Part shown: positions 7,075 through 15,616 of the stretch, piece after piece
How the letters are laid out: every line of letters begins with the position of its first letter
Numbering within the stretch: position 1 is the first letter of the stretch
Assembly: GCA_028819955.1 (NCBI GenBank)
Contig: JAPPKP010000442.1
Location: 1-23,544 of the forward strand
DNA length: 23,544 nt
From: Rhodospirillaceae bacterium
GTDB lineage: Bacteria; Pseudomonadota; Alphaproteobacteria; UBA828
Direction of reading: 5' to 3'
The notes under the pieces: generated by a model
Seen by the model: only the letters and a program-made list of their open reading frames with translations
Databases searched by the model: none
Told to the model about the DNA's origin: nothing
Program-made: the position numbers and the translations under genes

Positions 7075-8475
7075 CTAGCTGGTGAACCACGGCGGGTTGA
7101 TCCACTCGGCCGTGTCATACGGAGACGGCCCGACGTAGACCACATCCTTGGTCCAATCCTGACACTGCATCATGATCGTGGGCATACCGAGCGAAGGATC
7201 GTTGGTCTCCGCCGGATACGGCTGCGCCGCCTGGCCCCACATGAACTTGATGGTCCCGACCACGCCGCGATAGATCGATTCGCGGAGGAAGTGGCAGACC
7301 TTCTTGTTCTGCTCGATGCCGTCGTAGGGCACGCCCGTGCCGCCCGCGCGGCAAGCCGCGATCGCCCACAGGAAGTACGAGTCATACACTTGGCCTGCGA
7401 CCGACGGAGTCGCGTCCTCGCCGAACCGGCCGCGAATCTTCCTCGAGAAGGTGTTGCCGATCTCGTCCTGCAGAGTGCCGATCGTGGTCGAGCAGAACAC
7501 GCCGTGCCCGGTCTCCTTGACGATGTCGAGGAAGGCCCGCTGCTGCAGCGCGTACTGCACGTAGAGCAGACTGTTGGTCGGGTTCTCGGCGAAGCCGGTG
7601 ACCAGACCTGTCTGATCCGTCGCGAAGCCGTGGGTCGCCGCGATGATGGCGGGCTTGACCTCCCGCGCACGCACCAGCGCGGGGCCCCAGTCGTCGACCG
7701 GCTGGGTCACGACGTCATCGATCGTGAGTTCCCAGCCGAACTGCGGTGCGGTATCGCGCGCCGCGCCGGCGATGGTGATCGCGTAGTCGATGCTGCCCGA
7801 GAACAGCGCGAAATGGTTGTTCGGGCGTTTCCACTTGCCCAGACGCTCGAGCTCGTCGAGGAAGTAGATCAGGCCGGAGCCGTAGTAGTACTCGGACGGA
7901 TCGTCCTGGAAGATGCACCAGTAGCGGTCCATGTTGTCGCGCACCGCGAACTGGTGGCCGTACTGGGTGTTGTCGTGCATGTAGGGTATGCCCGCATCGG
8001 CGATGGTGTCGTACTCGGCACGTACCGACAGCGAGTTGTACCCGTTGATGATGGCATGCACCTCGTGACGGTCGATCAGGCGCCGCGCGGCCGAGGTCAC
8101 GGTCTCGGCGGTGATCTCCTTCGTATCCTCGAAGTGGACCTCCAGGGGCCGCCCGAGGACGCCGCCATACTCGTTGATCTCCTCGACCGCCAAGGTAATG
8201 CCGGCCTCGAAGTTGCGCGAATCGTCCGCGCCCCACCCGGTATAGGGCAGCATGGCGCCGATCGGGATCGGCTCGCCGTCGGCCTTGGCGCCGTTGTTCA
8301 GCGCGACCAGGGTGTTGGCCCCGGTCACGCCCATGGCGCCGATAGCCATGGTGCCGGCGAACGACATGAAGCCGCGCCGCGACGGGTTCAGCGGATCGAC
8401 GATCCCGCCAGAGGCCTTGATCTCCTCGTCGAACTTCTGCTTCTTGGTCTGCTTCCGTTTGTGAAACCACTCCAT
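7075..8475 (-). CDS. Tat-exported type-I periplasmic binding protein of LIV/amide ABC system
   Basis: This 466-residue protein has the Leu/Ile/Val-binding fold (type I, Peripla_BP family). The mature part opens with PIGAMLPYTGWGADDSRNF and continues with AGITLAVEEINEYGGVLGRP, the standard first strand and helix of LivJ/UrtA/AmiC-like receptors. Before it lies a twin-arginine motif, SRRGFM (32-37), and a hydrophobic stretch, so export in folded form by Tat is predicted. The 30 residues before the motif are unusually long and lysine-rich. The gene is first in the minus-strand operon. The start at 8475 has GGGGAGG at a good distance. Divergence from the amidase gene suggests, but does not prove, an amide-like ligand; leucine-type specificity is not supported. 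Confidence 0.92.
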   Translation of the reverse strand: MEWFHKRKQTKKQKFDEEIKASGGIVDPLNPSRRGFMSFAGTMAIGAMGVTGANTLVALNNGAKADGEPIPIGAMLPYTGWGADDSRNFEAGITLAVEEINEYGGVLGRPLEVHFEDTKEITAETVTSAARRLIDRHEVHAIINGYNSLSVRAEYDTIADAGIPYMHDNTQYGHQFAVRDNMDRYWCIFQDDPSEYYYGSGLIYFLDELERLGKWKRPNNHFALFSGSIDYAITIAGAARDTAPQFGWELTIDDVVTQPVDDWGPALVRAREVKPAIIAATHGFATDQTGLVTGFAENPTNSLLYVQYALQQRAFLDIVKETGHGVFCSTTIGTLQDEIGNTFSRKIRGRFGEDATPSVAGQVYDSYFLWAIAACRAGGTGVPYDGIEQNKKVCHFLRESIYRGVVGTIKFMWGQAAQPYPAETNDPSLGMPTIMMQCQDWTKDVVYVGPSPYDTAEWINPPWFTS

Positions 8476-8566
8476 CGAGCCGCCTCCCCTTGCTTGTGGT
8501 TCGAAGGTCGCACAGCGGCCGACGGGCGGAGTACCGCGCCGACCGCGTCTTCAGGTTGTTGATGCA

Positions 8567-8596
8567 AGTTTAGCGAGGGCGCCGCAGACGGTGCAA
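8567..8596 (-). promoter_or_regulatory. Candidate sigma-70 promoter of the transporter operon
   Basis: Read on the minus strand, TTGCAC (8596-8591) is followed 18 bp later by TAAACT (8572-8567), a fair match to -35 and -10 boxes in an otherwise GC-rich region. Transcription would start near 8560 and leave a leader of about 85 bases before the binding-protein ATG. The motif match alone is weak evidence. Confidence 0.3.
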
Positions 8597-8704
8597 GCAC
8601 GCAAAGCCACCGAGCGCTCGGCTACGGAACGCCGGCTGTCATGCTCACGCGGGAGCGACTACAAAGGCGGTCGCGGAGACGGGAGCGGCGGGAGACGAGC
8701 GGCC

Positions 8705-10090
8705 ATGAGCGGCGACTGGCATCGGATGAGCGCGCTCGCGCTCGGCGCAGGCATCGGGAGCGGCGCCATCGACCCGCGTGCGCTGACCGAGCACTTCCTC
8801 GAACGAATCGAGGCCGCCGACGGCGACCGCGCCATCTACCTGCGTCTCACCGCCGAGCGCGCACGCGCCGAGGCCGAGGCTGCCCACCGTCGCGCCCAGA
8901 CCGGCCTCAGGCAATCGCCGCTGGATGGCGTGCCGATCTCGTGGAAGGACCTCTACGACAGCGCAGGCGATATCACCGGCCACGGCACGCCGGCCCTGGC
9001 CGACCGCATCCCGACGCGCGATGCGACGGTCCTGGCGCGCGCCACCCGCGCGGGGCTGGTCTGCCTCGGCAAGACCAACCAGAGCGAGTTCGCATTCTCC
9101 ATCCTCGGCCTCAACCCCAAGCTGGGCACACCGCCCAATCCCTTCGACGACTCCGTCGCCCGCCTGCCCGGCGGATCGTCCTCGGGCGCGGCCGTCTCCC
9201 TCTCGCGCGGCCTCGCCGCCGCCGCCATCGGCTCGGACACGGGCGGCTCCGTGCGGGTGCCGGCCGCCTGGAACGGCCTCGTCGGCCTCAAGACGAGCTT
9301 CGGGCTGCTGCCGCTGGACGGCGTGCTCGGGCTCAGCACCAGCATGGACACGGTGGGCCCTTTGACCCACGACGTGGCCGACGCCGCCGCCCTCTTCGCG
9401 GTGCTCGACGGGCGCTTCGGCGCCGGCAACCGCCCGGCCCCCGATCTCGACGGCGCCACGGTCGCTCGTGCCCGCTTCGCACTGCCGGCTACGCTTGTTT
9501 GGGATTCGCTCGATCCCGGTGTGGAGGCCGCCTCGCGCGGCGCGGTCGAGCGCCTGGGCGCCGCCGGCTGCACCATCGGCGAGACGCCGGTGCCCGAGCT
9601 CGAGGAGGCCGAGGCGCTGGTCGGCCGGCTCGGCCCCTATCACGCCGCAGAATGCCACGCTCTCTGGTACGACGTCATCGAGTCGCGGCCCGAGCTGGTC
9701 TACACGCCGATCCTGGAGCGCATCCGCTCCGGTGCCGAGATGTCGGCCACGGACGCCGCGCGGGTCAAGCAGGGACTCGCCGAAATCGCAAGGCGCCTGC
9801 ACGCGCGGATCAGGCGGCACGGCGTGCTCGTCATGCCCACGGTGGCGGTCAGCCCGCCACCTATCGCCGACCTCGAAGCCGACATCGAGGTCTACAGGGC
9901 CGCCAACGTCGCAGTCCTCCGCAACACGCGCCTCGCGAATTACCTGGCGTGCTGCGCGCTGACGCTTCCCTGCGGGCGGGACGGCAACGGGGTGCCCGTG
10001 GGACTCATGTTGATGGCCCCGCCCGGCGACGAGGAGCGCCTGCTGCGCCTGGGCCGCGCTATCGAGCCTGTGCTGGCCGGCGACTCCTGA
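8705..10090 (+). CDS. Amidase-signature family hydrolase
   Basis: This 461-residue enzyme of the amidase signature family (PF01425) hydrolyses C-N bonds of amides through a Ser-cisSer-Lys triad. The triad is visible: K81 in SWKDLY, S158 in GGSSSG and nucleophile S182 in GSDTGGSVR. GKTNQSEFAFS (122-132) and the proline/glycine-rich context also fit. The ATG at 8705 was chosen because the family homology begins there and GGAG lies 10 bases upstream. A GTG at 8591 would add 38 residues of low-complexity sequence. It lacks GatB-type neighbours, so a catabolic amidase is more likely than a GatA subunit. It is divergent from the LIV-type transporter operon, suggesting import and hydrolysis of a shared substrate (inference). 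Its last 32 bp overlap gpmI on the other strand. Confidence 0.92.
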   Translation: MSGDWHRMSALALGAGIGSGAIDPRALTEHFLERIEAADGDRAIYLRLTAERARAEAEAAHRRAQTGLRQSPLDGVPISWKDLYDSAGDITGHGTPALADRIPTRDATVLARATRAGLVCLGKTNQSEFAFSILGLNPKLGTPPNPFDDSVARLPGGSSSGAAVSLSRGLAAAAIGSDTGGSVRVPAAWNGLVGLKTSFGLLPLDGVLGLSTSMDTVGPLTHDVADAAALFAVLDGRFGAGNRPAPDLDGATVARARFALPATLVWDSLDPGVEAASRGAVERLGAAGCTIGETPVPELEEAEALVGRLGPYHAAECHALWYDVIESRPELVYTPILERIRSGAEMSATDAARVKQGLAEIARRLHARIRRHGVLVMPTVAVSPPPIADLEADIEVYRAANVAVLRNTRLANYLACCALTLPCGRDGNGVPVGLMLMAPPGDEERLLRLGRAIEPVLAGDS

Positions 10091-11648
10091 CCGGCGCCGC
10101 GCCCGCCGAAGGGACCGGAGTAGCCAGCGAGCGCCCGGTCATCGCCGCCGGTGCGGGCAGACCCATGAGGTCGAGAACGGTGGGCGCGATGTCGGAGAGC
10201 GCGCCGTCTCCCAGCGCCAACCCCGGCGCACCGACGAGCACGGCGGGGACGGGGCCGTCGGTGTGGGCCGTGTGGGGAGTCGTGTCGTCGGCGCCCCGCA
10301 TCCGCTCGGCGTTGCCGTGATCGGCGGTAATGAGCAGCGCGCCGCCGGCCGCCTCCACGGCGGCGGAGAGGCGGCCGAGACATCCGTCCACGGCGGCGAC
10401 CGCCGCCATCGCCGCGTCGAGGTTGCCGCTGTGGCCCACCATGTCGGTGTTGGCGTAGTTCACGACGATCAGGTCGAAGCGCCCGCCCGCGATCGCCTCC
10501 ACCACGCGGTCGGTGACCGCCGGCGCCGACATCTCGGGCTGGAGGTCGTAGGTCGCGACCTTGGGCGAGGGCACGAGCACCCGCTCCTCCCCCGGCATCT
10601 CCCTCTCCTCGCCGCCGTTGAGAAAGAAGGTGACGTGGGCGTACTTCTCGGTCTCGGCGACGCGCAGCTGCCGCAGTCCGGCTTGCGCGACGACCTCGCC
10701 CAGGTGGTCCGTCACCGCAAGCGGCGGGAAGAGCGTGCCGGCCAGGCGATCCAGGGTCTCGGAATAGCTGCACATGCCGCTGGCTGCAGCGAAGCGCACG
10801 CGCCGGACGCGTTCGAAACTGTCGAAGGCCGGGTCGAGCAGCGCCGTCATGATCTGGCGCGCGCGGTCCGCGCGGAAGTTGGCCATGATCAGCCCGTCGC
10901 CGTCTGCCATGCCTGGGTAGCCGGCGATCACCGCCGGCTCGACGAACTCGTCGCCGATGTCGTCTGCATAGCTCGCGCGCACGGCATCGATGGCGCTCGC
11001 CGCCGGCCGGCCCTGCCCAGAGACCACCGCGTCGTAGGCCCGCACGGTCCGCTCCCAGCGACGGTCCCGATCCATGGCGTAGTAGCGGCCGGCGACCGTC
11101 GCGGTCCGCACGTTCGGAAGATCGCCGAGAGCCGCCTCGAACGTCGGCAGGTTGCCGAGCGCCGAGCGCGGCGGCACGTCGCGGCCGTCGAGGAAGGCGT
11201 GAATCGCGATGGGCACGCCCGCACCGCTCACGATCCGCGCGAGAGCCGTTATGTGATTCTGGTGCGAATGGACGCCGCCCGGCGAGACCAGCCCCATCAG
11301 GTGGCAGCGACCGCCGCTCTCCTTCAAACGCTCGATCAGTGAGAGGAGGGCCGGGTTGCGCGCGAGCGAGCCGTCCGCCACGGCGTCGTCGATGCGGGGC
11401 AGATCCTGCAGGATCACCCGGCCCGCGCCGATGGTCATGTGGCCCACCTCGGAGTTGCCCATCTGGCCTTCGGGCAGGCCCACGGCGGCGCCGGCGGTGG
11501 CGAGCAGGCCGTAAGGGCGCGCGGCGGTGAGACGATCCCACACCGGCGTCTCGGCGAGCGCGATGGCGTTGTGCTCGGTCTCGGCCCGATGGCCCCACCC
11601 GTCCAGCACGCAGAGGACGACGGGGCGGTACGAGGTCTTCCCGGTCAT
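10059..11648 (-). CDS. gpmI: 2,3-bisphosphoglycerate-independent phosphoglycerate mutase
   Basis: This 529-residue enzyme interconverts 3- and 2-phosphoglycerate in glycolysis/gluconeogenesis, using two manganese ions and a phosphoserine intermediate. Seen: the metal-binding start VLDGWG (D16), the phosphoserine motif MGNSEVGH (S66), the substrate loop LVSPGGVHSH and HAFLDGRDVPP, NYANTDMVGH and TADHGNAE. The length fits the roughly 510-residue family plus a short C-terminal extension rich in Pro/Ala/Arg. The ATG at 11648 is chosen; an upstream in-frame start (11702) would add 18 residues not found in the family. It is divergent from the polyamine-type binding protein gene and its 3' end overlaps the amidase gene by 32 bp. 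Confidence 0.97.
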   Translation of the reverse strand: MTGKTSYRPVVLCVLDGWGHRAETEHNAIALAETPVWDRLTAARPYGLLATAGAAVGLPEGQMGNSEVGHMTIGAGRVILQDLPRIDDAVADGSLARNPALLSLIERLKESGGRCHLMGLVSPGGVHSHQNHITALARIVSGAGVPIAIHAFLDGRDVPPRSALGNLPTFEAALGDLPNVRTATVAGRYYAMDRDRRWERTVRAYDAVVSGQGRPAASAIDAVRASYADDIGDEFVEPAVIAGYPGMADGDGLIMANFRADRARQIMTALLDPAFDSFERVRRVRFAAASGMCSYSETLDRLAGTLFPPLAVTDHLGEVVAQAGLRQLRVAETEKYAHVTFFLNGGEEREMPGEERVLVPSPKVATYDLQPEMSAPAVTDRVVEAIAGGRFDLIVVNYANTDMVGHSGNLDAAMAAVAAVDGCLGRLSAAVEAAGGALLITADHGNAERMRGADDTTPHTAHTDGPVPAVLVGAPGLALGDGALSDIAPTVLDLMGLPAPAAMTGRSLATPVPSAGAAPVRSRRPAQAR

Positions 11649-11876
11649 GCCCCGGCCTTCTAACCCGCCGGCCTCCGATTGGCTACGACCTGGGCTTCTC
11701 AAGCCTTGCGTGCCGCACGCCGCTGGCGAATACTTCCCTCAGTTGCGACCGGCGATGCAAACATGCCAGCGAAAGAGACGGGCGGAGCCGGCCGCGAAGG
11801 AGGCGAGAGCGCGGCCGCGGGCCGTAGCGACCCGCAGGCGTCAGCGCCGCAGCACCAGCTGGCGGGAGACGACGCG

Positions 11877-13169
11877 ATGACAAAATCACGTTCGAAGAAG
11901 CTTCTTCCATCCATGACCCGGCGTTCGGCCCTGAAGGGCGGCGCTGCGGCCGTTGCCGCAACGGCGTTTGGCGGTTTCCCCACCGTCTGGGCGCAGGACA
12001 TCGAGGACATCGAGATCCACATGCTGGGATCGGCGGTGTCGCACATCAAGGAGCTGGAGCTGATGGCCGAAGAGGCGCTCGGCTTCCAGATCCTGCAAAC
12101 GGTGGTCGATTTCGCCACGCTGGGCCAGCGCGCCGCGACCCAGCCGCGCTCCTTCGACACGGTCGAGCCGGCCTATCAGCAGATCAACGCGATCTGGCCG
12201 ACCGGGAACTTCCAGGCGGTCGATACCACCAAGCTCGCCTATTGGGATCAGGCGATCGGCCTCTACAAGAAAGAAGGCAAGATCTGGCCCGACGCCTGGT
12301 ACGGGCAGGGGCAGCACCCGACCCAGGTGCAGTACACCTCCGCCATCGACAGCCGCGATTTCGTCGAGCCGGAGACGCAGTGGCTGACCATGATACCGAC
12401 CAACCACAATGCCGACACCCTGGGCATCCGGCCCGACCTGATCGGCCGGCCGATCACGTCCTGGGCCGAATTCATCAACCCCGAGTTCGAGGGCCGGGCG
12501 GCGCTGCAGAACTTCCCGCAGATCGGCCTCATGGACCTCGCCATGGCGATCGAGGCCCAGGGCATGATGACCTACGGCAACAAGGGCAACATGACCCGGG
12601 ACGAGATCGATACGACCATCGACTTCCTGATCGAGCTCAAGAAGAAGGGCCACTTCCGCGCGTTCTGGGGGACCTTCAGCGAGTCGGTGAACCTGATGCT
12701 CTCCGGCGAGGTCGTGATCCAGTCGATGTGGTCGCCGGCGGTGACGGCGGTCCGCTCCCAGGGCGTGCCCTGCATCTATAGCGACCTGGACGAGGGCTAC
12801 CGCTCCTGGGGAATCGGCTTTTTGTTGTCGAAGTACGTCGAGGGCAAGAAGCTGGGCGCGGTCTACGACTTCTTCGACTGGTACTACTCCGGACCGGCCG
12901 GCGCCTTCTTCGCGCGCCAGGGCTACTACATGCCGACTCCCGAGCAGACCAGGCAGCATCTGCCGGCCGACGAATGGGATTTCTGGTTCGAGGGCAAGCC
13001 GGCGGTCAACGAGATCAAGGATCCGTTCGGCAACGTGATGGAGAAAGCGGGCGCCGTGCGCGATGGCGGTTCCTGGAAGAACCGCATGGGCCGGGTCGCC
13101 ATCTGGAACTCGACGATGCAAGAGAACGCCTACGTCATCCAGCGCTGGAACGAGTTCCTGACGGCATAA
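11877..13169 (+). CDS. Polyamine-type ABC transporter binding protein, Tat-exported
   Basis: This 430-residue extracellular solute-binding protein is of the spermidine/putrescine (PotD-like, type II) class. A twin-arginine signal is clear: TRRSALKG at 14-21, an alanine-rich core, and likely cleavage at VWA-QD (39/40). The mature protein has family features such as SWAEFINPEFEGRAAL and NLMLSGEVVIQSMWSP. The ATG at 11877 has GGGAG about 8 bases upstream. Longer in-frame starts exist but add a low-complexity stretch. It heads a plus-strand module with two permeases. A weak promoter candidate (TTGCGT-17-AATACT, 11706-11734) lies upstream. The ligand is unknown: the class also includes receptors for opines, iron and other organic compounds. 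Confidence 0.9.
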   Translation: MTKSRSKKLLPSMTRRSALKGGAAAVAATAFGGFPTVWAQDIEDIEIHMLGSAVSHIKELELMAEEALGFQILQTVVDFATLGQRAATQPRSFDTVEPAYQQINAIWPTGNFQAVDTTKLAYWDQAIGLYKKEGKIWPDAWYGQGQHPTQVQYTSAIDSRDFVEPETQWLTMIPTNHNADTLGIRPDLIGRPITSWAEFINPEFEGRAALQNFPQIGLMDLAMAIEAQGMMTYGNKGNMTRDEIDTTIDFLIELKKKGHFRAFWGTFSESVNLMLSGEVVIQSMWSPAVTAVRSQGVPCIYSDLDEGYRSWGIGFLLSKYVEGKKLGAVYDFFDWYYSGPAGAFFARQGYYMPTPEQTRQHLPADEWDFWFEGKPAVNEIKDPFGNVMEKAGAVRDGGSWKNRMGRVAIWNSTMQENAYVIQRWNEFLTA

Positions 13170-13295
13170 CGACAGGCCGTTCGGTTGCGATTGTGAACAC
13201 TCTTGACCTTGCCGCCCTCGCGATGCGGGCTCTTCGGCGCATGGCGGGGGCGGCAGCGGGGATGTCCGGGCGGAGCGGCGCACCAGCGCGTGCTC

Positions 13296-13329
13296 TGTCC
13301 GGGCCCGCCGCCTGAGGCGGGCCCGGACA
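13296..13329 (+). promoter_or_regulatory. Strong intra-operon hairpin before the permease start
   Basis: A perfect 14-bp stem (TGTCCGGGCCCGCC, 13296-13309, pairing with 13316-13329) encloses the 6-base loop GCCTGA. It sits between the binding-protein and permease genes and ends 4 bases before the permease ATG, where a Shine-Dalgarno would be expected. No T-run follows, so a classical terminator is unlikely. Plausible roles are stabilising the upstream transcript, so that the binding protein exceeds the permeases, or restraining permease translation. The structure is seen directly; the role is inferred. Confidence 0.7.
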
Positions 13330-13333
13330 CGCG

Positions 13334-14212
13334 ATGAACGCCGCCGTTTCCGCGCTGACCCCTTACCTCAAGCGCTACAGCTCGGCGCTGCAGGTCACGC
13401 CGCTAAGCGTGGTGCTGCTGCTGTTCCTGGTCGGCCCGGTCATCGTCATCCTGATTTTCAGCTTCTATATCTTCAACGGGTTCTTCATGGAGCCCGGCTT
13501 CGTCACCGACAACTACGAAGGTATTTTCACATCGTTCAACACGCTAGAGGCGTATCTGGCCACGTTCAAGATAACGGCCATAACCTGGGCCGTTACCTTG
13601 GTATTCGGATTTATACTTAGTTACTACTTCGTCTTCGACATCATCGCGTTTCGCTGGAAGATTTTTCTCTTCCTGCTGAGCGTGGTGCCGTTCTGGACCT
13701 CCGGCGTCGTCCGCATGATCTCGTGGATCCCCTTCCTGGGTAAGGAAGGGTTGCTCAACCGCGCGCTGCAGGGCATCGGCGTGATCGACGAGCCACTGGA
13801 GTTCCTGCTGTTCTCCGAGTTCGCGGTGATCGTCTCCTACGTCCACATGTACACGCTGTTCATGGTGGCGCCGCTCTTCAACGTGATGGCGAAGATCGAC
13901 CGCTCCCTCCTGGAGGCAGCCCGCGATTCCGGCGCTTCGAGCATACAAATCTTTTTCAATATCATCGTTCCGCTGTGCAAGCCCGGCATCGCGATCGGCA
14001 CGATCTTCGTGGTCGCGCTGGTGATGGGCGATTTCGTCTCGATCCGCGTGCTGAGCGGCGGCCAGGCCGGCACGGTGCTCATGTCCATGCGCAATCAGGT
14101 GGACGTGCTTCAATACCCCTTCGCCTGTGCCAGCGCCGTTCTGCTGCTGATCGTGCTGTTGATGATCGTCGGTGGGATCATGAGCGTGGTCGACGTGAGG
14201 AAGCAGCTATGA
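13334..14212 (+). CDS. PotB-type ABC transporter permease
   Basis: This 292-residue inner-membrane permease of the spermidine/putrescine type (binding-protein-dependent transport family) has about six hydrophobic helices. The EAA loop that contacts the ATPase is seen as EAARDSGASSIQIFFNIIVP (about 195-214). The start at 13334 has no visible Shine-Dalgarno, because a strong hairpin fills that space. The 164-bp gap from the binding-protein gene is large for such an operon. Its stop overlaps the next gene's start as ATGA. A stretch near 13560-13630 is less GC-rich than its surroundings. No ATPase gene accompanies it here. Confidence 0.93.
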   Translation: MNAAVSALTPYLKRYSSALQVTPLSVVLLLFLVGPVIVILIFSFYIFNGFFMEPGFVTDNYEGIFTSFNTLEAYLATFKITAITWAVTLVFGFILSYYFVFDIIAFRWKIFLFLLSVVPFWTSGVVRMISWIPFLGKEGLLNRALQGIGVIDEPLEFLLFSEFAVIVSYVHMYTLFMVAPLFNVMAKIDRSLLEAARDSGASSIQIFFNIIVPLCKPGIAIGTIFVVALVMGDFVSIRVLSGGQAGTVLMSMRNQVDVLQYPFACASAVLLLIVLLMIVGGIMSVVDVRKQL

Positions 14213-15084
14213 AGGGTGGAGAAAAAGTCCGCCGTGCGCCGGGCTTCATTCCGCGCACGATCTTCTTCTGGCTGTTCATGTTGTTCCTCTACGGCCCGAT
14301 CGCGGTGATCGCCATTCTCTCCTTCCAGGGTCCGCAGGGTGGGCTCACCTTCCCGATGACCGGATTCTCGCTTCACTGGTTCAAGGACGTCATCGACCCC
14401 ACCTACATCGGCGATTTCCGATGGCCCTTCGGCCGCTCGGTGATCCTGGCGCTGATCGTGATGGCGCTGACGGTCCTGGTCTCGTTCCTCGCCGGCCTCG
14501 CCTATCGCAAGGGGTTCGTGGGCGGCACGGTGCTCTTCTATCTCGTGATTACCTGCCTGGTGGCGCCCTCCTTCTTGGTGAGCCTCGGCATCGGCCTCGG
14601 CTTCGCCAACCTGGAGATGCAGACCCAGTGGTGGTCCGGCGGGCTCGGCGCCCATCTGAGCTGGACCATCCCGATCGGGGTGCTGATCATGCTGGCGGTG
14701 TTCGCCCGCTTCGACCGCTCGCTGGAGGAGGCGGCGCGCGACCTGGGCGCGACCGAGTGGCAGAACCTGCGCAACGTCGTCATTCCCATCATGGCGCCGG
14801 GGATGATCGCCGTCGGCCTCTTCGGCTTCACGCTCTCCTACGACGAATTCCCGCGCACCTCACTGGTGACCGGCACCGCGAACACGCTGCCGGTCGAGAT
14901 GGTCGCCGTCACCGGCACCGCCGCGACGCCCTCGCTCTACGCGGTCGGCACCATGACCACGGTGTTCTCGCTCGCCGTGATCATCATCAGCTTCGTTGCG
15001 ATTTATTTCGTGCAGGCGCGCCGCGCGGGCCGCTCCCGATCGGTGCAGGCGCAATACGGCAGCAAGTCCGACTCTTCCGATTAG
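14209..15084 (+). CDS. PotC-type ABC transporter permease
   Basis: This 291-residue second permease of the polyamine-type transporter has several membrane helices. Its EAA loop reads EEAARDLGATEWQNLRNVVI, followed by P-I-M-A-P-G-M. The segment LSYDEFPRTSLVTG is typical of PotC-like proteins. Its ATG overlaps the stop of the first permease gene (ATGA), so the two are translationally coupled. Its stop overlaps the stop of the convergent OsmC-like gene (TTAG at 15081-15084). A potA-like ATPase is absent upstream and downstream, which is unusual for this class. Confidence 0.93.
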   Translation: MKGGEKVRRAPGFIPRTIFFWLFMLFLYGPIAVIAILSFQGPQGGLTFPMTGFSLHWFKDVIDPTYIGDFRWPFGRSVILALIVMALTVLVSFLAGLAYRKGFVGGTVLFYLVITCLVAPSFLVSLGIGLGFANLEMQTQWWSGGLGAHLSWTIPIGVLIMLAVFARFDRSLEEAARDLGATEWQNLRNVVIPIMAPGMIAVGLFGFTLSYDEFPRTSLVTGTANTLPVEMVAVTGTAATPSLYAVGTMTTVFSLAVIIISFVAIYFVQARRAGRSRSVQAQYGSKSDSSD

Positions 15085-15602
15085 CCTGTCGTCGCACCGT
15101 CCGTACGGCTGACGGTCACCGGGGCGCCGCCGGTGAGCGTCTGATAGACCACGCAGTAGCGCTCGGTCAGCTTGTAGAGCCGGTCGAGGTCTTCCGGCGC
15201 GGCATCGCTTTCCAGCGCGAAGTGCAGGCGGATCGCCCGAAAACCTACCGGCGCCTCGCGGTCGACGCCGAGGGTGCCGCGCACGTCGAGATCGCCTTCG
15301 GCACTGACCCGTGCGTCCCGGATGTCGATGGAGAGCGCGGTCGCCACGGCTCTCAGCGTCACCCCGGCGCAGGCGACGAGGGCCTGGAGCAGCATGTCGC
15401 CGGAGCATGCCTGGAGCCCGGTGCCGCCGCCCGAGGGGTGCAGGCCGGCTTCGACCAGCGCCTTGCCGGTATCGACCGAGCAGGCGATCTCCGAATCGTC
15501 CACCGCGCCCGAGGCCTTGAGCACGATGAGGGCGGCATCGGCGTCCTCGCGGTAGCGCTCCTTGAGCGGCGCCTGCAGCGATCTGAGTTGGTCGGCATCC
15601 AT
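15081..15602 (-). CDS. OsmC/Ohr-family protein
   Basis: This 173-residue protein of the OsmC family (PF02566) comprises cytoplasmic thiol peroxidases that reduce organic hydroperoxides, plus relatives of unknown role. Two cysteines stand where the redox pair is expected: C78 in ALVACAGVTL and C150 in ERYCVVYQTL. A third, C66, lies nearby. The length is a little above the usual 135-150 because of an N-terminal extension. The ATG at 15602 has GGGAGGA about 9 bases upstream. It starts 14 bp downstream of the flavin monooxygenase stop and is probably co-transcribed with it. A role in protecting against peroxides made by that oxygenase is plausible but inferred. Confidence 0.88.
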   Translation of the reverse strand: MDADQLRSLQAPLKERYREDADAALIVLKASGAVDDSEIACSVDTGKALVEAGLHPSGGGTGLQACSGDMLLQALVACAGVTLRAVATALSIDIRDARVSAEGDLDVRGTLGVDREAPVGFRAIRLHFALESDAAPEDLDRLYKLTERYCVVYQTLTGGAPVTVSRTDGATTG

Positions 15603-15616
15603 GGTGCGAGTCCTCC

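Noticed and set aside
7003..8562. 519-codon plus-strand open frame opposite the binding-protein gene
   Set aside because: It is a shadow of a clear receptor gene, with no recognisable motifs and no ribosome site.
11649..11876. Possible TPP-like riboswitch before the polyamine-type receptor
   Set aside because: Fragments such as CTGAGGGAA on the reverse strand suggested it, but the conserved helices and the ACCUGAUCUGG-type core are not present in either orientation.
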